From: Vibrio sp. UCD-FRSSP16_30
Lineage (GTDB): Bacteria; Pseudomonadota; Gammaproteobacteria; Enterobacterales; Vibrionaceae
Assembly (NCBI RefSeq): GCF_001676025.1
Contig: NZ_LZFW01000016.1
Coordinates: 1 to 56,179 of the forward strand
Length of the DNA: 56,179 nt
Direction: 5' to 3'
Below, piece by piece: positions 26,990-37,454 of this stretch; within the stretch, counting starts at the first letter, position 1; each line of letters starts with the position of its first letter. The notes under the pieces are model-generated. The model saw nothing but the letters and a program-made list of their open reading frames with translations, made no database searches and had not been told where the DNA came from. Position numbers and translations under genes: made by a program.

Positions 26990-27059
26990 CCTTGTATGAC
27001 AAGTTGACGGTTTTTGCTGTGATTAATTTGACGGATTTTGAGCTTAGTGCCATTAATCT

Positions 27060-27089
27060 CTTGGTATTATCACTATGAATAATACCAAG
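27060..27089. terminator. Hairpin between the LysR gene and the small leftward gene
   Basis: CTTGGTATTAT (27060-27070) and ATAATACCAAG (27079-27089) pair perfectly with an 8-nt loop. The T-run is poor on both strands, so it is a weak terminator or a structured 3' end for the converging genes. Confidence 0.5.
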
Positions 27090-27120
27090 AAGACAACTTT
27101 ATTTGGCAAGAATAAATGGA

Positions 27121-27441
27121 TTATAGGCTAGACCAGTTTTTAGCAGTTTGATATCCAACAATTGATGACATGCGTTCTAGATAGATAGCAGGGATAGGTT
27201 GAATCGCTTCAATTTGATCGGTGAACTGACTGAAAAAAGATTGGTAACTAGATAGTGTTGCTTCGTCAGTGCCATTGGTACCAGTCACTCTGGCGATCTT
27301 TCTTGCTTTTTGAGAGAGGTAGCTTTCAATAATACTTGCTTCACCGCGCAGTAATGAACGTGTATTAATCCCGCTTAATTCATCATTGGCAATATCGTTT
27401 TTGATTGAATTTTTAAGCATTGCTAGTTTTGAAGTGTCCAT
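27121..27441 (-). CDS. Hypothetical protein, 106 aa
   Basis: I do not recognise it. It is a soluble, mainly helical protein, without signal peptide, cysteine motif or membrane segment. An AAGGGG ribosome site sits about 10 bases before ATG 27441. Its sequence is balanced and protein-like (LARLL/ARKIARV-type helices), and a hairpin follows the gene. It stands alone between the LysR gene and the thiC leader. Confidence 0.6.
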   Translation of the reverse strand: MDTSKLAMLKNSIKNDIANDELSGINTRSLLRGEASIIESYLSQKARKIARVTGTNGTDEATLSSYQSFFSQFTDQIEAIQPIPAIYLERMSSIVGYQTAKNWSSL

Positions 27442-27711
27442 TGATAAATTCCCCTTGATAAATTGTAGAGAGTGAATGTTAAGTTATTTGGCTTATAGAT
27501 GGTCAAATAACCATCTATAAATAATTACAAAGCATCCTAGATCTGGAATTTCAAAACGTCCATACAAATCAAAAAATAATCATACAAATACTCACAAAGT
27601 AGTATATGAAACTGCGCTTATTTCATTGTCAATCTGCATAATCTATGACTTAGATTGCATATTTGTGAGTAAAGCTTCTCTTCCCAATTTAGTCTGGTTA
27701 TACTCGCGTTA

Positions 27712-27798
27712 CTTGTCGGAGTGCCATAAGGCTGAGACCGTTAATACGGGATCCGTTGAACCTGATCAGGCTAATACCTGCGAAGGGAACAAAGAGTA
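27712..27798 (+). promoter_or_regulatory. TPP riboswitch (THI element) of thiC
   Basis: The conserved THI blocks occur in order: GGAGTGCC, GGCTGAGA, then ACCTGATCAGG, CTAATACCTGCG and AAGGGA, with the outer stem closed by CTTGT/ACAAAG. It binds thiamine pyrophosphate and lowers thiC expression. Immediately downstream, AGAAATC (27798-27804) and GATTTCT (27816-27822) can form a hairpin that may belong to the expression platform. About 200 nt separate the aptamer from the thiC start. Confidence 0.95.
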
Positions 27799-27983
27799 GA
27801 AATCATGACATCATCGATTTCTATCATCAGATCATAACTCTAAGCTTTTGCTTTAATAGCAAATTGTAACTAGCTGAGCTAAATAGCGAATGTTAAACCG
27901 TTGGGTTGAACCATCGACTTGATACACGTTATTGACCGAGATGATCTGTCTTGTTGCATCCTATCCGCCAAGCATTTTATTAA

Positions 27984-29948
<1,965 letters not shown>

Positions 29949-30006
29949 CTGAGAGCCAGTGCTTTAATTATTGATATTAAAGTGAAACTTTAAAGTGATA
30001 AAAGCT

Positions 30007-30037
30007 AAGGCGACTGACTTGTTTGGCAGTCGCCTTT
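30007..30037 (+). terminator. Terminator of thiC
   Basis: AAGGCGACTG and CAGTCGCCTT form a 10-bp stem with an 11-nt loop, about 60 nt after the thiC stop. The T-run is short. Confidence 0.7.
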
Positions 30038-30048
30038 AGTGTTAAAAC

Positions 30049-30095
30049 ATACGCAGATAACGTATATTTTTGCTATCCATACGTTACTTGCGTAT
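30049..30095. promoter_or_regulatory. Twin operators and promoter of the toxin-antitoxin pair
   Basis: ATACG-N7-CGTAT occurs twice, at 30049-30065 and 30079-30095, 30 bp apart centre to centre, which is about three helical turns. A TATAAT -10 box (30093-30098) starts inside the second copy, nine bases or so before the toxin ATG. This is the expected layout for autorepression by the antitoxin. Confidence 0.75.
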
Positions 30096-30104
30096 AATTC
30101 GATA

Positions 30105-30437
30105 ATGAAAAGCGTATTTGTTGAATCAAGCATATTTGAAAAGTACCGAAATGAATATCTTAGCGATGAGGAGTTTAGGCTTTTTCAGGCTGAGTTGATG
30201 TCGAATCCTAAACAGGGTGACGTCATTCAAGGTACGGGTGGTTTGCGGAAAATTCGAGTTTCTAGCAAAGGAAAGGGAAAGCGAGGTGGCTCACGAGTTA
30301 TCTATTATTTCCTTGATGAAATGCGACGTTTTTATTTACTGACTATTTATGGGAAGAATCAAATGTCAGACTTGACCGCAGATCAAAAGAAACAATTAAA
30401 AAGTTTTATGGAGGCGTGGCGATATGAGCAGTCGTGA
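30105..30437 (+). CDS. RelE/HigB-type toxin of a type II toxin-antitoxin pair
   Basis: A 110-aa RelE-fold mRNA-interferase-like toxin, probably ribosome dependent. I start at ATG 30105, next to the promoter, rather than 30039, which would place the operators inside the gene. Recognisable features are the N-terminal FEKYRNEYLSDEEFRLFQ helices, the GTGGLRKIR strand, RGGSRVIYYF and the C-terminal YLLTIYGKNQMSDLTADQKK. The toxin precedes the antitoxin, as in higBA, and overlaps it by 14 bases. Confidence 0.85.
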   Translation: MKSVFVESSIFEKYRNEYLSDEEFRLFQAELMSNPKQGDVIQGTGGLRKIRVSSKGKGKRGGSRVIYYFLDEMRRFYLLTIYGKNQMSDLTADQKKQLKSFMEAWRYEQS

Positions 30438-30738
30438 TTTGTTTACAGAATTAAGTTCAGCTCTTGTTGAAGCCAAAGAACATTCACAAGGCAAACTTAC
30501 ATTAAGGACTTATGAAGTCAATAATATGAGTGAGTTGGATATTTCACCAGACGAAATTGTCACTATCCGTGAGCAATTTAATATGTCTCGTGGTGTATTT
30601 GCTCGTCTACTACACACATCATCTCGTACATTAGAAAACTGGGAGCAAGGCCGCAGTGCACCAAATGGGCAAGCTGTGACCCTTCTTAAATTAGTACAAC
30701 GTCATCCAGAAACGCTCTCGCACATTGCTGAACTTTAA
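30424..30738 (+). CDS. HTH antitoxin (HigA/XRE-like)
   Basis: A 104-aa helix-turn-helix antitoxin. The DNA-binding region is at the C-terminus: REQFNMSRGVFARLLHTSSR, then TLENWEQGRSAP (about 55-82). The N-terminal half should wrap the toxin. Start ATG 30424 has GGAGG nine bases upstream inside the toxin gene. Twin ATACG-N7-CGTAT sites upstream of the toxin are its likely operators. The pair sits directly after thiC, where thiamine genes would be expected. Confidence 0.87.
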   Translation: MSSRDLFTELSSALVEAKEHSQGKLTLRTYEVNNMSELDISPDEIVTIREQFNMSRGVFARLLHTSSRTLENWEQGRSAPNGQAVTLLKLVQRHPETLSHIAEL

Positions 30739-30752
30739 CAGCAGTAAGTACC

Positions 30753-32474
30753 CTAATCCCTAGAAAACGTCACTTCTTTTAACACCTCACCGGTGCTGCC
30801 ACTGGGATGAGTAATGCCGAGTGTGTTAGAGAGTGTTGGTGCGATGTCATAGGGAGTTATGGCCCTTGAAACTTGCTGAGCTTTCATATTGTACCCAGCA
30901 AAGATGACGGGTACGTGCGTATCGTAGCGCCATGGCGAGCCATGAGTGGAGGCAACGGTTAGCCCATCCATATCGTTAATGTAAGTACGAGGAGCAAAGA
31001 CTAAATACACGTCGCCAGAACGGTTGGGGTGATAGTTATTGCTGACCAGTTTATTGATATGAGAATCTACCAGTCGACCGCTAGCAACATCATTACTGGT
31101 TATCGCGTATGCCACGCCTTCAATCTTCATCACTTCTTCAGCAATCGCGGTTTGCAACTCGGCGAGATTGAGGTTGTTTTGTTTAATTAAATCATGATTA
31201 AGATAAACGTATGGCTGTGCGTATAGACGAATGATCTCTTCATCCACAGAGAACTGCTTGGCAAGTCGTTGTTTTAATTGCTCGGTCAGCAAAGTCTTCT
31301 TATCAAAATAGTTTGCTCGTTTTAAGCCCAGTGAAGCGGCAACGGGTGAGGCTTCTGGCGCGCCGTGATCGGCGGATAATACAATCAATGTGTTATCCAA
31401 ACCGATAGAGTGATCAATGTGCTCAAATAGGTCTGCCAAGGTTCTATCAAGGCGAACTAAATTATCTTCTGCTTCTAGGCTTGAAGGGCCATAAAGATGC
31501 AGAACATAGTCGTTAGATGAAAAGCTAATAGCTAGGTAATCGGTGACATTGTTACTGCCCAGTTGCTCTTGTTGGAGTAAAGTTTTCGCAAAGTCTGCGG
31601 TAATTTCATCACCTGCTGGGCTAATGGTGAGCATAGTCGAGTAATAGGGGTAGCTTGCCGGGCCATAAGGGTGCGGGAAGGTTCGTTTAAAGCCGGCTAA
31701 GTCAAATTTATGTTGTTGGTCTCGCTCTTCTAGCGTGTAGTTATTTCTATCTAACGAAAGCTCCCAGCGTTTTTTTGAATACGTTTCAGGCAGTTTCTTC
31801 TCATTCCATTGATTAACCCATGTAGGGTACTGCTGATAATAATAATCACTGGTGACAAACTCAGAGCTGCCTTTTGAGAGCCAGAATGCTTTACCAGTAT
31901 GTCCGGCTAATGAAATCGCGCCTCGGTCTTTGACTGAAACACTAAACACTTTAGATTGGCCGTTGTTAGAAACCGACAACTCATCACTAAAGGTGGAGAC
32001 TAACATAGGCACAGGAGAGCGACCGTCTTGTTTGGCAGTACGCTGAGTGGGATCTATTTCAGTTTCTTGATTGACGCCAGCATTGACGCCAGCATTGCGG
32101 CTGAGCATTTGGTAATCGCCATCTTCTACATTGTAAACAAGGCGCTCAAGTCCTCTGTCGTACCAAACATTGCCTACCATGCCATGCACCGATGGCGGCG
32201 CACCTGTGGCAAGGGAGACATGTCCGACAATCGTTTCAGTATTGCTGTGTTGATAGTGAGCGTTATTGTAGTAAACACCCTCATCCATTAGATAGCGAAA
32301 GCCACCTTGAGCAAAGTTGTGCTTGTATCGCTCAAGCAGATCGCCTCGAAGACCATCTACGGTAATTTGTAATACCAGTTTGGGCGCGTTGTCTCGGGCA
32401 ACGGCTATTGTGCTAAGAACGCTTAAACTTAAAGCCGTTAATCCAATCATCAAGCTAATGGAACGTTTGTTCAT
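30753..32474 (-). CDS. PafA-like alkaline phosphatase / phosphodiesterase
   Basis: A periplasmic alkaline-phosphatase-superfamily hydrolase, 573 aa, with a signal peptide ending near STIAVARD. Motifs match PafA: metal Asp40 in ITVDGLRGD, nucleophile Thr81 in TETIVGH, Asn102 exactly 21 residues later in MVGN, and the K-x-R pair at Lys182/Arg184 (KDRGA). LSADHGA holds the metal-binding Asp-His. PafA acts on phosphomonoesters and sits beside sulfatases in fold. A short repeat NAGVNAGV (about 127-134) comes from a tandem duplication. It is 24 bp after the SUMF1-like gene in the same leftward unit. Confidence 0.87.
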   Translation of the reverse strand: MNKRSISLMIGLTALSLSVLSTIAVARDNAPKLVLQITVDGLRGDLLERYKHNFAQGGFRYLMDEGVYYNNAHYQHSNTETIVGHVSLATGAPPSVHGMVGNVWYDRGLERLVYNVEDGDYQMLSRNAGVNAGVNQETEIDPTQRTAKQDGRSPVPMLVSTFSDELSVSNNGQSKVFSVSVKDRGAISLAGHTGKAFWLSKGSSEFVTSDYYYQQYPTWVNQWNEKKLPETYSKKRWELSLDRNNYTLEERDQQHKFDLAGFKRTFPHPYGPASYPYYSTMLTISPAGDEITADFAKTLLQQEQLGSNNVTDYLAISFSSNDYVLHLYGPSSLEAEDNLVRLDRTLADLFEHIDHSIGLDNTLIVLSADHGAPEASPVAASLGLKRANYFDKKTLLTEQLKQRLAKQFSVDEEIIRLYAQPYVYLNHDLIKQNNLNLAELQTAIAEEVMKIEGVAYAITSNDVASGRLVDSHINKLVSNNYHPNRSGDVYLVFAPRTYINDMDGLTVASTHGSPWRYDTHVPVIFAGYNMKAQQVSRAITPYDIAPTLSNTLGITHPSGSTGEVLKEVTFSRD

Positions 32475-32498
32475 AGGAGCTACTCACTATTAAAAGGA

Positions 32499-33311
32499 TT
32501 AACGTGCGTCTCTTACAAGGCGTAAACCCATGTCAGACATAATGATGGTTTGGCTGGCAAAATCGCGTCTAAAATTCTCAGACTCATCTTGAGCATAAGC
32601 AAAGCTGCCACCACGTACTGACTTATGAGCGAGTTTGATGTCGGTGTGCTGCTCGTTACTTGGGTTATGGGTAGGAGAGTTGCGATAGAAGGTGCTCTCA
32701 AAGGCATCAATGGTAAATTCGCCAACATTACCGGTCATATCATAAAGACCTAATTCATTGGGTTTCTTTTGTCCAACGCGGTGTGCTTGGTTATTAGCAT
32801 TGCCCGAAAACCACGCCACATCATCAATATTGTTTGAACCACTATAAGCATACCCTTGTGACTGATTGCCCCCAATGGCGGCAAATTCCCACTCCGCTTC
32901 TGTCGGCAGGCGATAGTGTTGCCCCGTTAGCTCGTTAAGTCGTTCAATAAAGAAATACGCTTGTTGCCAACTCAAGTTATTGACGGGAATTTGAGGGTCT
33001 TTAAAAAAGCTTCGCGAAGGTCCCATGACCTCTTCAAATAACGACTGGGTAACTTCAAATTTAGAGATATAAAAGTCATCAACAGTGACTTCATGAGCCG
33101 GTTGCTCTGAGGCATTAGCATGTTGCGAATTTGACCCCATAATAAAGCTACCACCTTCCACTAAAATCATATCAGCTTCTATTTTTGCCACGATTGGGTG
33201 AGGCGGGGCTATCGAACATCCTGTTAATACTACTATGCTGGTTGCCAGCATAGTGATAGTTACTAGCGTCCTTGCTAAAAGCGGGCGAGCAGTCTTTAAA
33301 GGCAGGTTCAT
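32499..33311 (-). CDS. SUMF1/FGE-fold lipoprotein without the FGE cysteines
   Basis: A 270-aa exported protein with the formylglycine-generating-enzyme-sulfatase fold. Start 33311 (MNLPLKTARP) gives a lipoprotein signal with lipobox VLTGC. The fold markers are GGSFIMGS, PVNNLSWQQAYFF, RLPTEAEWEFA, GLYDMTGNVGE and SVRGGSF. True aerobic FGE has two cysteines just after that last block; here the sequence reads AYAQDESENFR, with none. So it cannot work as a copper-dependent FGE. It may bind a protein or sugar, or do other SUMF1-fold chemistry. It is co-directional with the PafA-like gene and divergent from the radical-SAM maturase. Confidence 0.85.
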   Translation of the reverse strand: MNLPLKTARPLLARTLVTITMLATSIVVLTGCSIAPPHPIVAKIEADMILVEGGSFIMGSNSQHANASEQPAHEVTVDDFYISKFEVTQSLFEEVMGPSRSFFKDPQIPVNNLSWQQAYFFIERLNELTGQHYRLPTEAEWEFAAIGGNQSQGYAYSGSNNIDDVAWFSGNANNQAHRVGQKKPNELGLYDMTGNVGEFTIDAFESTFYRNSPTHNPSNEQHTDIKLAHKSVRGGSFAYAQDESENFRRDFASQTIIMSDMGLRLVRDAR

Positions 33312-33453
33312 AGTCAATCTCAAATCAATGCTAGTCAGTCGCCAGTATAACAATTAACCACTTTCCAAATGGTTATAAGCGCAATAACAAGCGCTTTGTA
33401 TAACCAAAAGTTAAAATTAGGCTGTTTTTGGCAATCAAAATAACGGTATCGAT

Positions 33454-34785
33454 ATGTTGTTGACTCAAGGCCCACAATTTAATGGCAAACCTTCAAAAAG
33501 AATGCACGTCATGGCAAAGCCTATTGGCGCCGCCTGTAATATTGACTGTAATTACTGTTACTACTTAAGTAAGCAAGATCTTTTAGAGTATAAAAAAGGC
33601 TGTTCACCACAGATGAGTGAGCAGGATCTTGAGTTGTACATCAAGCAATATATCGAAGGACAAAATACCCCAGAGATCATTTTTTCATGGCAGGGTGGAG
33701 AGCCGACTTTATTAGGACTCCCTTACTTTGAAAAGATCGTTGAGTTACAAAAAAAGTATCAGCCTGCGGGGATTCGCATCGCCAATGATTTGCAGACCAA
33801 CGGCACTTTACTGAATGCTAAATGGTGTCAGTTTTTAAAAGAAAACAACTTCTTAGTCGGCCTGAGTATTGATGGGCCGGCAATGTATCACGACGCTTAT
33901 CGCACCAATAAAGCCGGGCGTGGTACGCACAAACAAGTGATGCAAGCGGTCAAATTACTGCATGAATATGAGGTGCGCTTTGCAACGCTTACCTGCATTA
34001 ATAACCTGACGAGCCAAAATCCATTGGAGATTTATCGCTTCCTTAGAGATGAGGTGAAATCACCGCAAATGCAGTTTATTCCGATTGTGGAACAAAAAAC
34101 ATTTCGTGATACTGCGCCGCAAACTTGGCAAGCTGACTCAAAGCCTCGTCAGGGGGATAAACGCCTTATTCCGGGCTCGAAAAATTCGCTGATGGAGTCA
34201 TGGTGCGTGTCAGATGAAGCATGGGGAAACTTCCTGATTGCGGTATTTGATGAGTGGGCCAGTCGCGATGTTGGCAAAGTGTTCGTGCAATATTTTGAAG
34301 CCTTCATTGAAACTTGGATGGGTCGTAAAAACCCATTGTGTACATTGAGTGAGTTTTGCGGCAAAGGGCTTGCGATGGAGCCAAATGGCGATGTATTTGC
34401 TTGCGATCACTATGTCTATCCAGAATACAAAATCGGCAATCTGCACACCGATAAGCTAGATGATATGGCGCTATCGAGCAAACAACAGCAGTTTGGTTTT
34501 TCGAAAACTAAAAACCTGCCCGAGCAGTGTAAGCAATGTGATTACCAGTTTGCCTGCTTTGGCGAGTGTCCCAAAAATCGTTTTGTTCGCACACGCTCAG
34601 GCGAAGAGGGATTAAATTACCTGTGCGCAGGTTGGAATAAGTTTTATAAGCACGCCGATCGTTCCATTGCTCATATATTGCGCGTGCTAGGTTACCCTGT
34701 CGCGCATGGTAAGTTTAGCGATGAAATCATGCGTCAGGCATTAGCCCAGCAAGTGCCAAGTAACACTTTTGGAGCTAAATTCTGA
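33454..34785 (+). CDS. Anaerobic sulfatase-maturating enzyme (radical SAM, SPASM)
   Basis: A cytosolic radical-SAM enzyme that converts the sulfatase active-site Cys or Ser to formylglycine without oxygen; 443 aa. The cluster cysteines are Cys28, Cys32 and Cys35 (CNIDCNYC). SPASM-domain cysteines follow in CGKGLAMEPNGDVFACDHYV, CKQCDYQFACFGECP and YLCAGW, with the catalytic Asp in ACDHYV. Its likely client is the CTAGR sulfatase 15 kb away. It overlaps the next gene by one base (TGATG). A paralogue lies at 48917. Confidence 0.93.
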   Translation: MLLTQGPQFNGKPSKRMHVMAKPIGAACNIDCNYCYYLSKQDLLEYKKGCSPQMSEQDLELYIKQYIEGQNTPEIIFSWQGGEPTLLGLPYFEKIVELQKKYQPAGIRIANDLQTNGTLLNAKWCQFLKENNFLVGLSIDGPAMYHDAYRTNKAGRGTHKQVMQAVKLLHEYEVRFATLTCINNLTSQNPLEIYRFLRDEVKSPQMQFIPIVEQKTFRDTAPQTWQADSKPRQGDKRLIPGSKNSLMESWCVSDEAWGNFLIAVFDEWASRDVGKVFVQYFEAFIETWMGRKNPLCTLSEFCGKGLAMEPNGDVFACDHYVYPEYKIGNLHTDKLDDMALSSKQQQFGFSKTKNLPEQCKQCDYQFACFGECPKNRFVRTRSGEEGLNYLCAGWNKFYKHADRSIAHILRVLGYPVAHGKFSDEIMRQALAQQVPSNTFGAKF

Positions 34786-35825
34786 TGAGAACAGTAATCG
34801 GTAAAGGGATGCAAGCTTCCAAAATATTTGTGCAGCTAATATTGCTATTGATGACGATTATCGTGCTGAGTCCGCTAGCATTTGCTCAACAAAAAAGCGC
34901 TGAACAACTGTCTTATATTGCGCAAGATAAGAGTAATAACAAGGCAACACGAATAGAGGCTTTTCAGCAATTGGCGACATTGCCTAGCCAAAGTGCGTTA
35001 ATTGCGGTGGCACGCGGGCTTAAAGATCCTCAACATGAAATTAGGTTGGCGGCCGTTGAGGCTTCGACGTTGTATTCATTTACTCATCGCTGGCGTTTAC
35101 TTTCACCGCTGATGAGTGATTTGGTATTTGATGTGAGAGGAGCAGTAGTCGAAAATTTAGTGGTCGACTACCCACAGATGAACGCGGTACAAAAACAGCA
35201 ATTCTTGCCATTATTTAATGACTGGACTGTAAAAATGGAGCAAAACAACAGTAATGAGTCGTTATTAAAAGCAGGGCATGGTTACAGCGCAATAGAGGAT
35301 TATGACTCAGCAAGACGAGTGTATCGCCAGATCATTGAGCACTGTCTACCTAATAAATATTCCGATGAGATAGAACAAGCTTGGGTTGGGATTTCTGAAA
35401 CTTATCGTTTAGAAAACAAGGATCAACAAGCCCTGTCAGTGTTAGAAGATGTGTTGCAATCTGTGCCTGATGAGCCGCAGATCTTGTATTTAAAAGCACT
35501 GGCCTTGGTAAGATTAAGCCTAAATGAGCAAGCAGCAGAGGTAATGAATACCGCGGCTAACATAGCTGAAGATAACAGCCATTATTGGTATGTGAACGGG
35601 ATATTACAAGACTCTGTGAATAAGGATGAGGCTAAGCTATCACTTAAAAAAGCCTATCAACTGTCTAATAGCTCTGAGCATTTATACGCTTTGTGTGATT
35701 TTAAAATTAGGCATTCGGATAACCACGCCAAACAATGTGTTATGCAGCTAAAATCTGTGGCGCCAGCACCAGTGATTAATGACCTAATGAGTCGTATTGA
35801 CAACCGGAATATTGTTGCGAACTAA
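34785..35825 (+). CDS. Exported HEAT/TPR-repeat protein
   Basis: A 346-aa protein with a signal peptide (residues about 15-34, LLMTIIVLSPLAFAQQ). The first part is HEAT-like (LKDPQHEIRLAAVEASTLYS), and from about residue 160 it is TPR (GYSAIEDYDSARRVYRQIIE, then DQQALSVLEDVLQSVPDEPQ). It has no enzyme motif; such repeat proteins are scaffolds. Coupling to the maturase by a one-base overlap suggests a part in the sulfatase pathway, possibly a periplasmic partner. The start could be the internal Met near 34809. Confidence 0.78.
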   Translation: MRTVIGKGMQASKIFVQLILLLMTIIVLSPLAFAQQKSAEQLSYIAQDKSNNKATRIEAFQQLATLPSQSALIAVARGLKDPQHEIRLAAVEASTLYSFTHRWRLLSPLMSDLVFDVRGAVVENLVVDYPQMNAVQKQQFLPLFNDWTVKMEQNNSNESLLKAGHGYSAIEDYDSARRVYRQIIEHCLPNKYSDEIEQAWVGISETYRLENKDQQALSVLEDVLQSVPDEPQILYLKALALVRLSLNEQAAEVMNTAANIAEDNSHYWYVNGILQDSVNKDEAKLSLKKAYQLSNSSEHLYALCDFKIRHSDNHAKQCVMQLKSVAPAPVINDLMSRIDNRNIVAN

Positions 35826-36077
35826 GGCGCGTTTTACATTTTTGCATAACTTACCAAAGCGTCTAATATCATCAAAATTAGGCGCGGTTCCATCTGAGAT
35901 GTAGTGTTCCCAGTAAGTTAACTCACTATCCACCATCTCAAGCAGCTTTTTAGGGCAACCGACACAGTTGGTTCCCGTACCACAGACAAAGGTTTCTTCT
36001 TCATACAGAGGAAGCTCACGCTTGGCTTGCTGTATAATGTTATGCATAGCGGTAGTGCGATCGGGTTTATGTGTCAT
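35784..36077 (-). CDS. Conserved-looking hypothetical protein with a Cys-rich motif
   Basis: A 97-aa soluble protein, leftward, that overlaps the 3' end of the HEAT/TPR gene by about 42 bases. It carries a compact cysteine motif, FVCGTGTNCVGCPKK, that could hold a metal, and one further Cys. No known domain comes to mind. The start may be 36077 or ATG 36047. Protein-like composition and the clear Cys motif support a real gene; function is open. Confidence 0.6.
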   Translation of the reverse strand: MTHKPDRTTAMHNIIQQAKRELPLYEEETFVCGTGTNCVGCPKKLLEMVDSELTYWEHYISDGTAPNFDDIRRFGKLCKNVKRALVRNNIPVVNTTH

Positions 36078-36218
36078 TGTGATGATATTCGCTCATTAAT
36101 TCGGCAGGGATATAATAATACAAATGAGTTGGCTCTGTACTATCATTTTATGAAACTATCATTGAACTTTTTATCAGTAATGCGTGTTCATTTTATCGAT
36201 TTAGCGTAGGAGACTTGC

Positions 36219-36665
36219 ATGTTACATAATAAAGTTCCACCGCCAATAATTATGCTATTTTGCGCGATAATGGGTGGAATGTTCGAGCAGTTTTCTATTT
36301 CTCAGCAACCTATTATTTGGTTATTAACTCTGGGTTTAATAACGATAAGTTTAGGGATTGCTTTTGTTTCCATTCGAGCGTTTAGACAAGTTAAAACAAG
36401 CATTAACCCTCTATTACCTGCCAAAACAACGGTATTAATTACCGACGGAATATTTCGTTATAGTCGCAATCCAATGTACCTATCATTGCTGATACTACTG
36501 CTCAGTTGGGCGTGTATATTAACTTCTTGGATGGCGTTATTCATGTGCTTATTGTTTGCGTTATATATCACTTATTTTCAAATTAAACCGGAAGAGAAGG
36601 TGCTGACTGATAAATTCCCTGAGATGTACTTACAGTATTCGATGACAGTCAGAAGGTGGCTATAG
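36219..36665 (+). CDS. ICMT/PEMT-like membrane methyltransferase family protein
   Basis: A 148-aa membrane protein with four helices. The C-terminal half carries the family signature: RYSRNPMYLSLLILLLSW, then IKPEEKVLTDKFPEMYLQY and VRRWL. That motif (RNPxY..., PEE..L...F...Y..Y...VRRW) binds SAM in isoprenylcysteine and phospholipid methyltransferase relatives. The bacterial substrate is unknown. A GGAG-type site lies upstream, and the gene stands alone. Confidence 0.8.
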   Translation: MLHNKVPPPIIMLFCAIMGGMFEQFSISQQPIIWLLTLGLITISLGIAFVSIRAFRQVKTSINPLLPAKTTVLITDGIFRYSRNPMYLSLLILLLSWACILTSWMALFMCLLFALYITYFQIKPEEKVLTDKFPEMYLQYSMTVRRWL

Positions 36666-36757
36666 AGCAATTTTACTTTTGGTCAGTCATGAAATTGGTG
36701 ATACGGTAAAGAGATATATCTATCAAGTACCAATTTCGATGTAACAAAGGATAGAAA

Positions 36758-37312
36758 GTGAATAGTTACCAAATTTTATGTAAAAGCCAGGTCGTGTTAG
36801 CGGTTAATCTGGGCAACGACAATGCGACAGAAGAGATAGCAAGTCTAATAGAGCAAGGCTTTGTTGCTTTTAGTCGTGTTATTCAGGCGGTATCTGAAGA
36901 AAGAGCACTTGCGATCTATCGAGCAGAAAATCCAACCGCGATCAACTCGCCTGAAGCGAATATCAAGAACATCTTTTTCTTTAAAACCAACCAATTACAG
37001 CGTCTGGCTTATGTTGGTTATTCACTAGCAAGTTTCTTATTTGTTGCGGTTTGCCTCGTGATATTGTTTGAAATTGTCAACGGTAGTGCCAATGGTTCAT
37101 TGATGATTTTGGCATTTCCGGTGCTGATAGCGGCGGTATGGTTTGGCGGTGGTTTATCTATTGCGAGATGGAAAAACTGTGGTAATAGAGGCTGGGTGTA
37201 TTGTGTCGTCGCGCTGGTGGCGATGCTAATGGATATTTATTTAATGGGGCTGGCAAGTACATTGCTTTGGCTGTATTTGATTTTTTGGCCTCAATCTAAA
37301 AATCTTAGCTGA
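36758..37312 (+). CDS. DUF805-like small membrane protein
   Basis: A 184-aa protein: a soluble N-terminal 85 residues followed by about three to four helices. The segment IARWKNCGNRGWVYCVVALV resembles the RLHDxGxSGW helix loop of DUF805. No enzymatic motif is visible. It is weakly placed in that family and its function is unknown. A hairpin (ATGCCCC/GGGGCAT, 37381-37400) follows and may end the transcript. Confidence 0.6.
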   Translation: MNSYQILCKSQVVLAVNLGNDNATEEIASLIEQGFVAFSRVIQAVSEERALAIYRAENPTAINSPEANIKNIFFFKTNQLQRLAYVGYSLASFLFVAVCLVILFEIVNGSANGSLMILAFPVLIAAVWFGGGLSIARWKNCGNRGWVYCVVALVAMLMDIYLMGLASTLLWLYLIFWPQSKNLS

Positions 37313-37380
37313 TACTTTTGTTATTGGTTGCGAGAAATCCGCGTAATAATAACTCTAGGTAATAACAAATCCGCAATAAT

Positions 37381-37402
37381 ATGCCCCGTAAATGGGGCAT
37401 TA
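37381..37402 (+). terminator. Likely terminator of the DUF805-like gene
   Basis: ATGCCCC (37381-37387) and GGGGCAT (37394-37400) pair, extendable through flanking AATA/TATT, with a weak T-run. Confidence 0.5.
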
Positions 37403-37454
37403 TTGATCTTAATGTCAGGTTTATTCTTTAAACAAACTGTTGGGGTTAATAAAG

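Noticed and set aside
32499..33311. Aerobic formylglycine-generating enzyme
   Set aside because: Fold is right, but the two catalytic cysteines are missing and the protein is a lipoprotein.
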